Assembly: GCA_963667315.1 (NCBI GenBank)
Contig: OY763325.1
Location: 2,232,001 to 2,296,000, forward strand
Length of the DNA: 64,000 nt
Direction of reading: 5' to 3'
Source of the DNA: DAINPP01 sp963667315
GTDB taxonomy: Bacteria > Thermotogota > Thermotogae > MWEM01
Of this stretch, positions 8,036 to 17,760 are shown one piece after another. The position numbers and the translations under genes are program-made. The notes beneath the pieces are model-generated. The model was not told the origin of the DNA. It ran no database searches and was given only the letters and a program-made list of their open reading frames with translations. How positions within the stretch are numbered: position 1 is the first letter of the stretch; each line of letters starts with the position of its first letter.

Positions 8036-9873
8036 ATGTAAAGAGAGTATATTTATTAACGTTTGTTTTCCTCATTCTGTTTATAATTCTTTTGGCAAGA
8101 GGTCTTTTTCTGTCTGTTCGGGGGGATCAGACAGATAACTTGCCAAATAAAAAGTATCAGATTTCTTCCACCAGAGGTATTATATACGATACCAATGGTA
8201 TTCCTCTTGTCAACAATCTTCAGAAAACTTATTATTATTTTGATATTGCCTATTTCAAGCGGGTTCTTGAGCTTGGCAGGGTTAATGAGGACAAAATATA
8301 TGAACAGCTTAAATCACTTTTCGATATCACTGAATCTGAAATAAAATCCCGTTTCATCGGACCGAATATCATGCGTGTCGGCACAAATGACGGGGAACCT
8401 ATCTCTATTCCAAAACCGCTTTCCATCTTCATCTCATACGACTCTGTCAGTATGAGAAATTCACTTTATCCGTTCATGAATCAAATCATCGGAAAGACCG
8501 ACGCATTCGGCGGCGGTATCAACGGGATTGAAAAACAATTTAACAAGACCCTGTCACCGAAAAGCGAAGGGGAGATTGATTATGAGAATTTTGAAGTTTA
8601 CAACAGACTCGGGGAGATAAAAGATATTATCGAACCGGAGGACGGAAAACCCGTCCAGCTTTCGATTGATCTCAGAATACAGAAATTACTTGCCAATACA
8701 ATGGAAAAAACCCGTGAGAAATTCGATGCAGAATCGGCACAAGGTGTAATCATGGAAACCAAGACCGGGAAAATCGTCGGGATGTACAGCACCCTGGGTT
8801 GGGAAGCCCCGATCATGAGCGTTTATGAACCAGGATCCTCAATGAAGCCTTTTACTTTTGCGATAGCATTAAAATACAATATTCTTGAAATGGACCGCAT
8901 GTTCCATTGCAGCGGAAAGATTAAACCCTTCGCCAATCTGCCAACGATTATCAACTGTACACATGTTCACAATGACATTGATACTAAAGATGCCCTGGCC
9001 CATTCCTGTAATGTGGCAACGGTTGAAATCGGACTCGACCTGCTTGAGGAAATGGGGAATTGGACTTTCTATGATGAGTTGAAAACACTCGGATTCGGAC
9101 AAAAAAGCGGAATTGAAATGCCCGGTGAAGTCGATGGAATTCTTCATTCACCAAACGACTGGAATATGCTGACGGGAATACAGATGGGGATCGGTCAGGG
9201 AATAGCGGTCACTGCTGTTCAGCTATGTGCCGCTGTGAACGTTCTTGCCAATGACGGTTATTATATTTCACCGACCATCCTGGCACAACGGGAAAATGAT
9301 AACAACTATCATAAGGTGTATCAGGAAGATGTCATTGCCAATATGAACGATATGATGGTCGAAACTGTTGAAACAGGAACAGGGCAGGAATCGAAAATAA
9401 AGGGAATTAAGATAGCAGCCAAGACAGGAACTGCCCAAAAAGCTGGAATTGGCGGTTACGAGGATGGCAAATACGTTTCGAGTTTTACCGGTTTTTTTCC
9501 TGCAGACAACCCCGCTTACACCATGCTGATCAGTGTTGATGAACCAAAAGGGGATGCATACTACGGTGGAGATGTTGCCGCTCCGGCCTTCAGGGAAATA
9601 ACGGCGGGGATTATCAGCTTGATCACCACACCTGAACAATCGATGCCGGAAAAAATATTGGTTCAAACCTGGAAAATGCCGGATTTCACCAATTATACAA
9701 AAAAAGATATCTATGATATCATAGAAAACCTCGACATTAGTATCAGTCAGGTAGAAATCCGGGGAGAGGGAATTGTCAAAGAGCAATTTCCAGCCCCGGG
9801 TACGAATATAGAAGATATCGACAAGGTCATACTGACACTTGACGCTGCGGAGGTTGATTCAGATAACCAATAA
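8032..9873 (+). CDS. Class B penicillin-binding protein (FtsI/SpoVD-like) with PASTA domain
   Basis: A 613-residue DD-transpeptidase anchored by one N-terminal helix (8-24), with a dimerisation domain starting RGIIYDTNG. Catalytic motifs are in order: SxxK at S269-K272 (GSSMKPF), SxN at 325-327 (SCN) and KTG at 464-466. The last 60 or so residues form a single PASTA-type repeat (MPDFTNYTKKDI...GTNIEDIDKVILTL), as in SpoVD and some FtsI proteins. It crosslinks septal peptidoglycan. The GTG start overlaps the ftsL-like stop. No sporulation gene is nearby, so the FtsI role is the more likely. Confidence 0.93.
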   Translation: MNVKRVYLLTFVFLILFIILLARGLFLSVRGDQTDNLPNKKYQISSTRGIIYDTNGIPLVNNLQKTYYYFDIAYFKRVLELGRVNEDKIYEQLKSLFDITESEIKSRFIGPNIMRVGTNDGEPISIPKPLSIFISYDSVSMRNSLYPFMNQIIGKTDAFGGGINGIEKQFNKTLSPKSEGEIDYENFEVYNRLGEIKDIIEPEDGKPVQLSIDLRIQKLLANTMEKTREKFDAESAQGVIMETKTGKIVGMYSTLGWEAPIMSVYEPGSSMKPFTFAIALKYNILEMDRMFHCSGKIKPFANLPTIINCTHVHNDIDTKDALAHSCNVATVEIGLDLLEEMGNWTFYDELKTLGFGQKSGIEMPGEVDGILHSPNDWNMLTGIQMGIGQGIAVTAVQLCAAVNVLANDGYYISPTILAQRENDNNYHKVYQEDVIANMNDMMVETVETGTGQESKIKGIKIAAKTGTAQKAGIGGYEDGKYVSSFTGFFPADNPAYTMLISVDEPKGDAYYGGDVAAPAFREITAGIISLITTPEQSMPEKILVQTWKMPDFTNYTKKDIYDIIENLDISISQVEIRGEGIVKEQFPAPGTNIEDIDKVILTLDAAEVDSDNQ

Positions 9874-12013
9874 CGTTGATTTTCAAGTTGGAAAAACGCT
9901 TTTCAAAGATATGGGATGGAGAGGCTTAAGACAATTACAGGATAAGGCTTACAAACAGATCATAGAAGGCAAAAACGCCCTGTTGACAGCCGGCACCGCT
10001 TCAGGAAAAACTGAAGCTGCCTTGCTGCCCGTCCTTTCGACCCTGCTCGAAGACGAAAAATTTTACAATTCACAGACACCTCTCATGATTTATATCGCAC
10101 CGTTGAAGGCGTTGATCAACGATATTTATCTCAGATTAAAAAAATTGACATCACGTACACGTTTAAAGACATTCTGCTGGCATGGAGACATTTCTCAGAA
10201 AGAGAAAAATCTTGCCCTCAAATCTTCCTCCATCATCGTCACAACGCCCGAATCACTTGAGGGAATGTTTATCTCAACGAAAATTGATCATCATGCTTTT
10301 TTTAAGAATATGCGTTTCATCTTAGTGGATGAACTTCACGCACTCATAAACGGCCCAAGGGGTGCGCAACTCGCTTCACTGATCGAAAGGCTTGACCAGA
10401 TCAGTCAGTACAACATACAACGCGTTGCCATGAGTGCCACGATAGGGAATCCCCTGCAGGTTCTGGAATGGATTCAGGGAGGCAGTGAAAGAGAAACGGT
10501 ACACGTTGACGATGCCAAGAGCTCCAAAAAGATGATCATGGTGAGAGAACGCTCACTCGAAAATTTAAAGTCGGACATCGAGAAGATGCTGTCTTTCAAC
10601 GGAAAGGGAATCATCTTCACGTCAAGCAAACAGGAAGCGGAGGTCCTGAATCATTATTTCATCAGAAAAGGATTCAGAAGTCTCCTGCATCATGGCTCAA
10701 TGGGCAAGGAGATCAGAGAACAGACAGAAAACATTTTTAAGTCCTCAACGGATTACAAGATAATGATCGCAACGACAACGCTTGAGATGGGAATCGATAT
10801 CGGGGATGTCGCTTATGTCTTTTTTTATTCAGTCCCCAAATCAGCCGCCTCTTTCATGCAGCGGCTCGGAAGGGCAGGGAGAAAGACAGGTGTAGCCAAA
10901 GCACTGATCTATGTCAACACGGAACTTGAAAACGAAAAAAAACTTTATGACGAGCATTTAAAGCTGTTTGCAAACGTTCAGCTATTCAAGGAAAATGATG
11001 TGGAACCGATCGATATGATCAGATTCTACCCACAGCTCCTAGCACATCAGATCATCTCGATGGTTTTGGCTGAAAAACTCATCACCTTTAAAGATATGGC
11101 CATTCTGAAGAACGCCTATTGTTTTAAGGATATTGAAGGATCCGATGTGAGTACATTGATTGATCATCTCTGCAAAGAAGGCTTTCTTTCCGTTCGAGGG
11201 GGAGAAATCCGGATCGGTTCAAAGGGTGCTGCTCTTTTCGGAGGGTCGGGCGCAGGAGAATTCGTTTCCGTTTTTGATGCAGGACGTTCCTACACCGTAC
11301 AATACAACAACATAGAAGTGGGACAGATTCATTATGCGACGCTTTCCTCGCAACAAAAACTGGAGGGAGGGGAGTTTGCTCAGCGATTCATTCTCGCCGG
11401 AAGGGCCTGGAAAGTCGTTGAATCAGATCCGTTCAAGCGAATACTGAAAGTTGTTCCCGCACAAAAAGGGGCTAAGCCGATGTGGCTCGGTAAAGGCGGC
11501 GATATCGCCGAACGTTTCGCTTCAGCAGCAGCCAGATTTGTCCTTAACCCCGAGTTCCCGGAGAATATAAAAGTCGACCAGGGCGTGTATGATGCTCTCT
11601 TGAACACGATTGACCATGTCAGAACCACTGTAGATGAAGAGAGGGGATATTCCGTCGTAGAGGTCCGGAGAAAAAGAAGTATCGATTACGAGATATACAC
11701 CTACAGCGGTGAGATCAAGAATATGCTCTATTCGCTTTTGATACCTGAATTTTTTGAATCCGTCAAGGGGGCTAAATATGATTGGAAGAGAATCCGCTTC
11801 AAATCATCCCTTGCCGTTGACTGCGATGATTTTTTCATCTGGTTGGCAGACGTCGAAAAAAAGGAATTCGAGGAAAAATTGATCGAAAAGTTAAAAGAGG
11901 ATTCCAAAAAGATTGGCGAAATCCTTTTTCAGGATCGTTTTGCCGATCTTGTCGGCGAAGACCTGCTCTCTCAAACCTATGTGAATATCCTGTGGAAGCT
12001 CCTTCGAAAATAG
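9839..12013 (+). CDS. Lhr-like superfamily 2 DEAD/DEAH-box helicase
   Basis: About 720 residues. Helicase motifs: I AGTASGKTE, II VDELHAL (DELH), III SATIG, a helicase-C region with TTLEMGIDIGDV, and VI QRLGRAGRK. The GRAGRK form and winged-helix-like tail resemble the Lhr/archaeal Hel308-like group rather than RecQ or RNA DEAD-box enzymes, so a DNA-repair or RNA:DNA unwinding role is likely. The start is unclear: TTG at 9839 overlaps the previous gene by 35 bases without a clear ribosome site. A GGAGG at 9849-9853 better serves an in-frame ATA at 9863, or less well ATT at 9857. ATG first occurs at 9911. The gene sits where murE often follows ftsI. Confidence 0.85.
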   Translation: MTLRRLIQITNNVDFQVGKTLFKDMGWRGLRQLQDKAYKQIIEGKNALLTAGTASGKTEAALLPVLSTLLEDEKFYNSQTPLMIYIAPLKALINDIYLRLKKLTSRTRLKTFCWHGDISQKEKNLALKSSSIIVTTPESLEGMFISTKIDHHAFFKNMRFILVDELHALINGPRGAQLASLIERLDQISQYNIQRVAMSATIGNPLQVLEWIQGGSERETVHVDDAKSSKKMIMVRERSLENLKSDIEKMLSFNGKGIIFTSSKQEAEVLNHYFIRKGFRSLLHHGSMGKEIREQTENIFKSSTDYKIMIATTTLEMGIDIGDVAYVFFYSVPKSAASFMQRLGRAGRKTGVAKALIYVNTELENEKKLYDEHLKLFANVQLFKENDVEPIDMIRFYPQLLAHQIISMVLAEKLITFKDMAILKNAYCFKDIEGSDVSTLIDHLCKEGFLSVRGGEIRIGSKGAALFGGSGAGEFVSVFDAGRSYTVQYNNIEVGQIHYATLSSQQKLEGGEFAQRFILAGRAWKVVESDPFKRILKVVPAQKGAKPMWLGKGGDIAERFASAAARFVLNPEFPENIKVDQGVYDALLNTIDHVRTTVDEERGYSVVEVRRKRSIDYEIYTYSGEIKNMLYSLLIPEFFESVKGAKYDWKRIRFKSSLAVDCDDFFIWLADVEKKEFEEKLIEKLKEDSKKIGEILFQDRFADLVGEDLLSQTYVNILWKLLRK

Positions 12014-12040
12014 CCCTCCTCTCATTAAAACAGAAGATTA

Positions 12041-12049
12041 TGATATACT
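12041..12049 (+). promoter_or_regulatory. Extended -10 promoter element for the ROK regulator
   Basis: TG-A-TATACT, one mismatch from the recurrent element, about 70 bases before the ATG at 12121. Confidence 0.45.
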
Positions 12050-12120
12050 TTAGCAAGGATACCGAGAAATAGTCCTCAACGTATCCTTTTAATTTAAATT
12101 TGTTCAGAAAGAGGTCAGAT

Positions 12121-13305
12121 ATGAGTGCAAAACCATTAAATGCCGCGAGGGTTGGCATTTCAAATAAAAAAGTTATCTTGAACATGGTGCGCTACTTCCC
12201 CGGAATCACCCGAAAGGAACTAGCCAATAAGACGGGACTCAACCCAAGCACCGTAACCAATATCATCAACTTCCTCAAAGATAGGGATCTCTTATTCGAA
12301 ACCGGAAAGAAAAAGAGTGAGAACCCCGGAAGAAATTCGGTAAAATTGCTGGCAAACAAGAAAAATGCAAAGGTTTTCCTGGTCAAAATCGGCGTTGAAA
12401 GATCGCATATCGGAATCGGTTATTTGGACAATTCCTATGAACTCATCTCTGATTTCAGAACACCCGACAGTGCAGAGGCATTAATTGAACAGATTCATTC
12501 ATCAATCGTTTCCGACCATGAGGCGGATGAATTTATCGGCATCTCCTTTTCAGTACCGGGAATCGTTGACCGTAAAACAGGTGAGATTTCAAATCTTCCG
12601 CATTTAAATTGGAAAAACGTCAAAATTAAGAAACTGATGCAGGAAAAATTTGGCGAAGCATTTGACGTTTTCATCGAAAACGAAGCAAAACTTGCCTTGA
12701 AAGCGGAGATGTTCCTAAACGAAAAATTATCAGATTTCAAAGATGGCGTTTATCTTTATATCACGCAAGGCGTCGGAGGGGCAATCCTGATCGATAGAAA
12801 GCTCTTTTCCGGATTCAGCTTTACAGCCGGTGAGTTGGGGCATATGAGTATCGATATGAACGGTCCGAGATGTAAATGTGGCAACAGGGGCTGTCTGGAG
12901 TGTTATCTGTCAGTCGAAGAGATTGTGAAGGAATACGAAAGGGCTAATGGACGATTCGAAAAAAATTATGATGTGGATAAATTCATAGAACTGATGGACA
13001 AAGTCGAAAAGGGTGAACCACTGGCAAAAGAGATAATCACCGAATACTACAAATACCTTAAAATCGGTTTGATCAATATCGTGAACCTTTTAAATCCCGA
13101 ATTCATCGTAATTGGAGGTGTGGGTAACTGCATACCGATTGCGGCACTTGAGCAAATCGAAGAAAAGGTTCAAAGCGGTGTGATTTCATCAAACACAGGA
13201 AAATTGAAGGTATTCCCCTCGTCAATCAACATGGTAAATTCAGCTTTACTCGGTGAAACGCTGACTTCCATGGATGTCTACTGCAACCGAATTGTCCTGG
13301 AATAG
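12121..13305 (+). CDS. ROK-family transcriptional regulator (NagC/XylR type)
   Basis: A 394-residue protein. A winged helix-turn-helix at residues 16-65 (GITRKELANKTGLNPSTVTNIINFL) is followed by a ROK sugar-kinase-like domain with the zinc motif CKCGNRGCLECY and the preceding GELGHM segment. Such proteins repress sugar uptake or breakdown genes and respond to a free or phosphorylated sugar. The ATG at 12121 follows AAAGAGGT; a TTG 21 bases upstream is less likely. No sugar operon is adjacent, so the regulon is unknown; nagA (32878-33990) is the only amino-sugar gene in the window. Confidence 0.88.
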   Translation: MSAKPLNAARVGISNKKVILNMVRYFPGITRKELANKTGLNPSTVTNIINFLKDRDLLFETGKKKSENPGRNSVKLLANKKNAKVFLVKIGVERSHIGIGYLDNSYELISDFRTPDSAEALIEQIHSSIVSDHEADEFIGISFSVPGIVDRKTGEISNLPHLNWKNVKIKKLMQEKFGEAFDVFIENEAKLALKAEMFLNEKLSDFKDGVYLYITQGVGGAILIDRKLFSGFSFTAGELGHMSIDMNGPRCKCGNRGCLECYLSVEEIVKEYERANGRFEKNYDVDKFIELMDKVEKGEPLAKEIITEYYKYLKIGLINIVNLLNPEFIVIGGVGNCIPIAALEQIEEKVQSGVISSNTGKLKVFPSSINMVNSALLGETLTSMDVYCNRIVLE

Positions 13306-13313
13306 AAAGCCTT

Positions 13314-14015
13314 TCAAACAAGAAGAATCGGCTGTTTAAATTTCAGAAAACCGTTACCACCATTTTTCAGTCCCTTTATCAGAAGAAGTCTGGCATCTCT
13401 CCCTCTCTTTCCGTAAACAGGGGTGATGGTCTTAACGCTGAGGTTAAATCTTTTGAAAGACAGCAGCCAGTTTTCAAAATTCTGTGGTGTAATTACACAA
13501 CTAAAATAGCCTTTTGTTTTAAGGAGGTAGGCGGCTGCTTTAGAAAAGGTATCACAGACCTCTTCATCCGCTGATCTTGTAAGCGATCTGATTGTATTGT
13601 CAGTTCCTTCACCACGCCCTTTAATATAATGAGGGGGATTAAAGACACAGAGATCCCCTGTTTCCGGCTTTAAATTCTGTTTTATCCCGTCAATATCAAA
13701 TGATTGAAAACTAAGGTCTGTTTTTATGCCGTTTTCCTCAATGCCTTTTTTAAAATAAAGCTCTAAATCACTCTGAATATCGATTCCCATACCGGAAAGT
13801 TTGAATAGCTTTGCCAGTCCCATCGAAACAAAACCGGTTCCGCAACCCAATTCCACAAAAAAGCGCGACCGTTTCACGGGAAAACTGTTCCACAGTAACA
13901 GGACCGATGCATGCGTTACACTATTGGCATTATTATTTGAAAAGGTTTTAATGGGATTATTCCTTATGTAAGTCTGAAAATCAGAAAAGCTGATATCCTT
14001 GGAAATAGCGATAAT
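13314..14015 (-). CDS. TrmN6-like SAM methyltransferase, probable non-canonical (ATT) start
   Basis: A small-domain methyltransferase: VELGCGTGF is the SAM-binding motif and FNPPHY the NPPY/F-type catalytic motif of adenine/guanine N-methyltransferases such as TrmN6 (tRNA1Val A37). The first ATG/GTG/TTG in frame is GTG at 13877, only three codons before the SAM motif, which would drop the conserved N-terminal segment. The same frame stays open upstream and encodes a fitting N-terminus (SVTHASVLLLWNSFP, like the family's DAVLL region). The open stretch holds no ATG, GTG or TTG; an AAGGA at 14022-14026 points to ATT at 14015 (233 residues) or neighbouring ATA/ATC codons. The exact start is inference. 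It overlaps the stop of the upstream lipoprotein gene. Confidence 0.75.
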   Translation of the reverse strand: MIAISKDISFSDFQTYIRNNPIKTFSNNNANSVTHASVLLLWNSFPVKRSRFFVELGCGTGFVSMGLAKLFKLSGMGIDIQSDLELYFKKGIEENGIKTDLSFQSFDIDGIKQNLKPETGDLCVFNPPHYIKGRGEGTDNTIRSLTRSADEEVCDTFSKAAAYLLKTKGYFSCVITPQNFENWLLSFKRFNLSVKTITPVYGKRGRDARLLLIKGLKNGGNGFLKFKQPILLV

Positions 14016-16165
14016 TATCGATCCTTTGAACCGGTCATATGGGTCTTATCCTCTTTAAGAGATGAGTTAACACAGGAAGCGTTTTCCGTAATCGTGACAT
14101 CTTTCAGTACAATGTCCGAATTCATCGTACAGATACCGGTTTCGGCTTTCGTTACGGTGCTCTCGATCGCACAGAGATAAGCACTTCTATCGACATAGAT
14201 CGCCGTTTCTGAAGCATTAAGGGTCGAATTCCTGAGATTGATTGATGAGGCCCCTTTCAACGCCAATGCCGTGTGAACGCCGTTCAAGCTAATCGCCTTC
14301 GCATCTGCTGCGGAAAGTTTATTCATGATTAACGCTTCATCTGCAGAAAAAGCTGAATGATTCAGCATGGCATTTGAAAAACCATCCAGTTTGAGGGCAA
14401 ACTCCTTCGAATCAATCGTACAATGGCTGATAACAAGATTCTTTATATTCAATATATTGATACCCGCATCCGCGTTAACTGTCACTTTGTTGAGCGTGAT
14501 ATCGGCACAGTCGGTTCCGGTTGCAAAGACTGTTGTCTGAACTTCTGAATTGTCCATCAATACGATATCCGCATCAGCACTGTCGATAAAATATCTAAAT
14601 CCCTTTACCGAAACACTTTGAGCCCGTAATTCACCGCCATCATGAATGGCAAACAGATCCGTATGCGGGTCTCCCGAGATTTCAAAATCGTTCAGCCAGA
14701 CGGCTCCGCCAATGATGTCGATGATATTCTCGCTTCTGATGTAATCCTTCGAAAAACCGGTACTGATCAATCGCTTTTTTTCAGAATTGGAGGGAATACT
14801 GAGAACCTGTCCATAAACTTTCAAAGCGCCTCCATTTTCAAAAATAATCTCTACACCTTTTTCGATTGCCAGCATCAATTCATCGGATATCACAATCTCC
14901 GAATTGACCCTGTACGGTGAATAAAGCGATGTAAGCAGCGTATTTTCCTCAATCATCCCTATCTTTGAAGATGTAATCGGAACATATTTCTCGTTGTACG
15001 TTCTGATGGGGTAAGAAGATGAACTTTCGTTTCCCGCTTTATCAACAGCTGAAACAACGTAGTGAAGATAACGTTCATCAGTTTTGTAGTTTTTTTCAGA
15101 AGTCTCGCACAGAAAAACCTTATCCTCCATCTTATTGAACCCGTAAATTCTGAAGACGGTTTCCTCGTCAGATGCATTTTCCCATGAAATGTGATAGGTT
15201 CTGTTCGATTCTTTCAGCTTGCCGTCAATAGGGGTATCCGGAGGGGTTAAATCAACATAAATATCTTTTTCGACGCTCATTTGATGCCCCTTTGCATCGT
15301 CAAGTGAAACGAACAACGTATGCGTGCCCTCACTGACGGTTGAAAGATCAAATTTTAATAAACCCGCTTCAATCCGCAAAGGAATTCCGCTAAAAGTCGC
15401 ATTTTGAGTGATCAGATCTGTTGAATCCCAATCATCATAGACGATGAAATCAACACTATCATTATTTCTTCCTAATAAAACAGGCAACTCAGATTCAATG
15501 ACCGGCGCATCGTCCACATCCGTGTTGATGATATACTCTTTTTCTTCCGAGGCATTTCCCGCAAAATCTATTGCTCTGATCTTGAGAACATAACGTTCTC
15601 CCTTTTCAGCTGAAAAAACAAAATCCTCTTCCGTCGTTGAAAAAGACTTCGCTTCATCTGAATCAAAGATCGTCATCTCATATCCTTCCGCATCTGAAAC
15701 CTCATCTTCAAGACAACTGAAATGAACCTTTCCGCTTTTAAGCTGATAGGAAACAACGGGGGAAGGCGGAGGTGTCAAATCAATTCTGAAAGAAGCTTCA
15801 GCAGGCGTTTTATCCTTAATACCAAATTCGTTGATGGCAAATACCCTGATCAAATAATAGCCTTCTTCAAAGATCTCAGAACGATAACTGATAAGATTTT
15901 CCTGAACTTTATCACTGAACGTCAATTCCAACGCCTCATTATTTTTACTGTAAATTTGATACTCATAGGTCAATTTTTCAGGGGGGGTTTTATCATCTGT
16001 TCCGTTCAAAATAATGTCAACGCCTGCAAGACCGTATACGGTCTGAATTCTCTCTATTATGGTTTCAGGCGGCTTGATATCGGTTTCAGGTGCACATGAA
16101 ACCAGAAAAACCGCAACAATCGTCAGAAACAGAATTATTTTCATACCCTCTTTTTTATCGTTCAC
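14015..16165 (-). CDS. Surface lipoprotein with Ig/FN3-like repeats and a right-handed beta-helix
   Basis: About 716 residues. Starting from GTG at 16165 (after a run of G), or ATG at 16144, the N-terminus is a lipoprotein signal with lipobox LVSC. The first 370 residues or so contain three to four Ig/FN3-like units separated by DLTPP linkers. From about residue 400 the sequence becomes short beta-helix repeats (INLRNSTLNASETAIYVD, ITLNKVTVNADAGINILN and similar), the fold of pectate-lyase-like and adhesin proteins. No catalytic residues stand out, so binding or adhesion is as likely as polysaccharide cleavage. The protein beginning at 62628 has a similar plan. Confidence 0.8.
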   Translation of the reverse strand: MNDKKEGMKIILFLTIVAVFLVSCAPETDIKPPETIIERIQTVYGLAGVDIILNGTDDKTPPEKLTYEYQIYSKNNEALELTFSDKVQENLISYRSEIFEEGYYLIRVFAINEFGIKDKTPAEASFRIDLTPPPSPVVSYQLKSGKVHFSCLEDEVSDAEGYEMTIFDSDEAKSFSTTEEDFVFSAEKGERYVLKIRAIDFAGNASEEKEYIINTDVDDAPVIESELPVLLGRNNDSVDFIVYDDWDSTDLITQNATFSGIPLRIEAGLLKFDLSTVSEGTHTLFVSLDDAKGHQMSVEKDIYVDLTPPDTPIDGKLKESNRTYHISWENASDEETVFRIYGFNKMEDKVFLCETSEKNYKTDERYLHYVVSAVDKAGNESSSSYPIRTYNEKYVPITSSKIGMIEENTLLTSLYSPYRVNSEIVISDELMLAIEKGVEIIFENGGALKVYGQVLSIPSNSEKKRLISTGFSKDYIRSENIIDIIGGAVWLNDFEISGDPHTDLFAIHDGGELRAQSVSVKGFRYFIDSADADIVLMDNSEVQTTVFATGTDCADITLNKVTVNADAGINILNIKNLVISHCTIDSKEFALKLDGFSNAMLNHSAFSADEALIMNKLSAADAKAISLNGVHTALALKGASSINLRNSTLNASETAIYVDRSAYLCAIESTVTKAETGICTMNSDIVLKDVTITENASCVNSSLKEDKTHMTGSKDR

Positions 16166-16249
16166 AACTTCCCCCCACAATGGAATGATATGGATCATTA
16201 TACAATAAACCCGCAGGCAAATCAAAATATTTTCATCGTTTAAAGTGCA

Positions 16250-16993
16250 TCAGAAAAGATTTCTAAAGGGATCGAATATCCCCGTTTCTTTCATCAGTCT
16301 GTCATTGTTAAAAAAGGCCTCTTTATCGCCAGAAAACACGATCCCACCATCACTCATAACGACGATCTTTTTAAAAAAGGTTCTGACGAGAGAAATATCA
16401 TGGGTGACAACGATGACGCCACGGTTATCTTCTGAAAGAGTTGTTATTACACACTTTACCATCTTTTTACCTTTTGCATCAAGCCCTGCCGTCGGTTCAT
16501 CAAAAAACAGATAATCGGGATTCCAAATAATGATACTGGCAATGGCCACCAGTCTCTGTTCACCCCCGGATAATTTAAACGGATTTCTTTCCATATATGT
16601 TTCATCCAACCCGACGGAATTTAGAACCCGTTTGACCCGCTTCGGAATATCATCTGTCACGCCGAAATTTTTCAAGGCAAAAGCGATCTCCTCAAAGACG
16701 GTGGGTGAAAAGAACTGCGACTCAGGATACTGAAATACGATCCCGGTTTTACGGGTAATATCAAATCTTACTTTTTTATTTTGGGTATTCGCTTCATCGA
16801 CAAAAACATTCCCGCTACTGGGTATCATTAAACCGGTTGCCAATTGAGAAAGCGTCGATTTTCCGGAACCTGTCCTTCCCATAATCGCCAGAACTTCACC
16901 CTTTTTTATGTCAAGAGTGATATCACTTAACGCCTTTGTCTCAAATGGCGTCTTCCTTGAATAAAAATAACTGCAATCCTCAAATTTGATCAT
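16250..16993 (-). CDS. ECF transporter ATPase (EcfA2-like)
   Basis: A 247-residue ABC ATPase: Walker A GRTGSGKS, Q-loop FQYPESQFF, signature LSGGEQ, Walker B YLFFDEP and switch His in VTHD. The Q-loop YPESQ and the pairing with a second ATPase are typical of energy-coupling-factor transporters, which import vitamins or metal ions through interchangeable substrate (S) components. Its start overlaps the stop of the upstream ATPase (16990-16993). No EcfT (T component) gene follows, which is unusual because ecfA1-ecfA2-ecfT is the common order. Confidence 0.9.
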   Translation of the reverse strand: MIKFEDCSYFYSRKTPFETKALSDITLDIKKGEVLAIMGRTGSGKSTLSQLATGLMIPSSGNVFVDEANTQNKKVRFDITRKTGIVFQYPESQFFSPTVFEEIAFALKNFGVTDDIPKRVKRVLNSVGLDETYMERNPFKLSGGEQRLVAIASIIIWNPDYLFFDEPTAGLDAKGKKMVKCVITTLSEDNRGVIVVTHDISLVRTFFKKIVVMSDGGIVFSGDKEAFFNNDRLMKETGIFDPFRNLF

Positions 16994-17760
16994 AATGAAT
17001 CTCTTCCTCTGTGTTTAAGATGTTCGACAACCCAATCCGAACACTCTATCTCTTCATATTTTTTTAGCCTGGGAATAACGGATGATGGTGTTCCATATTT
17101 TTCAATACGACCATTTCTGATAAAGCATATCTTTTCAGAGAAGGCAGCTGCCTCCATATCATGCGTGATCAGAATAACGGTCTTATTGTTTTCATGGTAT
17201 TTCCGAATGAGACGAAAAATGTCCCGCTGTCCTTCAGGATCAAGCATGGAAAGCGGTTCATCAAGCAGAAGGATCTCTGGATCCAATACAAGTGCCGAGG
17301 CGATTGCGAGCCTCTGTTTTTGACCGCCGGATAAATTCATGGGATTTCTTTTTTCACACCCCTGCAACCCGACGAATGTCAGTGTTTCCTTCAACCTTTT
17401 CTTCATAATATCTCTTGAAAAACCAAGATTCTCCATCCCGAAAACGACATCTTCCTCAACGGTCGAGGCGATGATCTGATTTTCCGGATTTTGAAAGACA
17501 AATCCGATCTTTTTCCTGATCTCAAGAACCATATCCGAATCTTTTGTATTCATTCCAAAGATGGTCACCGAACCATTATCCGGTATCAATATGGCGTTCA
17601 GCATCTTAAGCAATGTAGATTTCCCCGAGCCGTTACCACCGATAAGGGTTAAAAACTCTCCCTGTTTGATTTCCAGGCTGATATTGGATAGAATATTCCC
17701 CCTCTTGGCTGACTGTTCCGTCCCTTTATACGCAAAAGAACAATTTTTAATACTGATCAA
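16990..17760 (-). CDS. ECF transporter ATPase (EcfA1-like)
   Basis: A 256-residue ABC ATPase with Walker A GGNGSGKS, Q-loop FQNPENQI, signature LSGGQKQR, Walker B ILLLDEP and His in ITHD. The Q-loop NPENQ form is characteristic of EcfA1/CbiO. It should form a heterodimer with the next ATPase and energise T and S components encoded elsewhere. It is coupled on both sides: its start overlaps the stop of the RlmI-like gene and its own stop overlaps the next ATPase. Confidence 0.9.
   Translation of the reverse strand: MISIKNCSFAYKGTEQSAKRGNILSNISLEIKQGEFLTLIGGNGSGKSTLLKMLNAILIPDNGSVTIFGMNTKDSDMVLEIRKKIGFVFQNPENQIIASTVEEDVVFGMENLGFSRDIMKKRLKETLTFVGLQGCEKRNPMNLSGGQKQRLAIASALVLDPEILLLDEPLSMLDPEGQRDIFRLIRKYHENNKTVILITHDMEAAAFSEKICFIRNGRIEKYGTPSSVIPRLKKYEEIECSDWVVEHLKHRGRDSL

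Noticed and set aside
9268..9786. A 172-codon open frame antisense to the penicillin-binding protein gene
   Set aside because: Opposite a gene with all catalytic motifs; no start context.
14015..14030. Frameshift fusing the beta-helix lipoprotein and the TrmN6-like gene
   Set aside because: The lipoprotein ends with a natural hydrophilic tail and stop, and the methyltransferase N-terminus is intact in its own frame, so two genes with an unusual start is the simpler reading.
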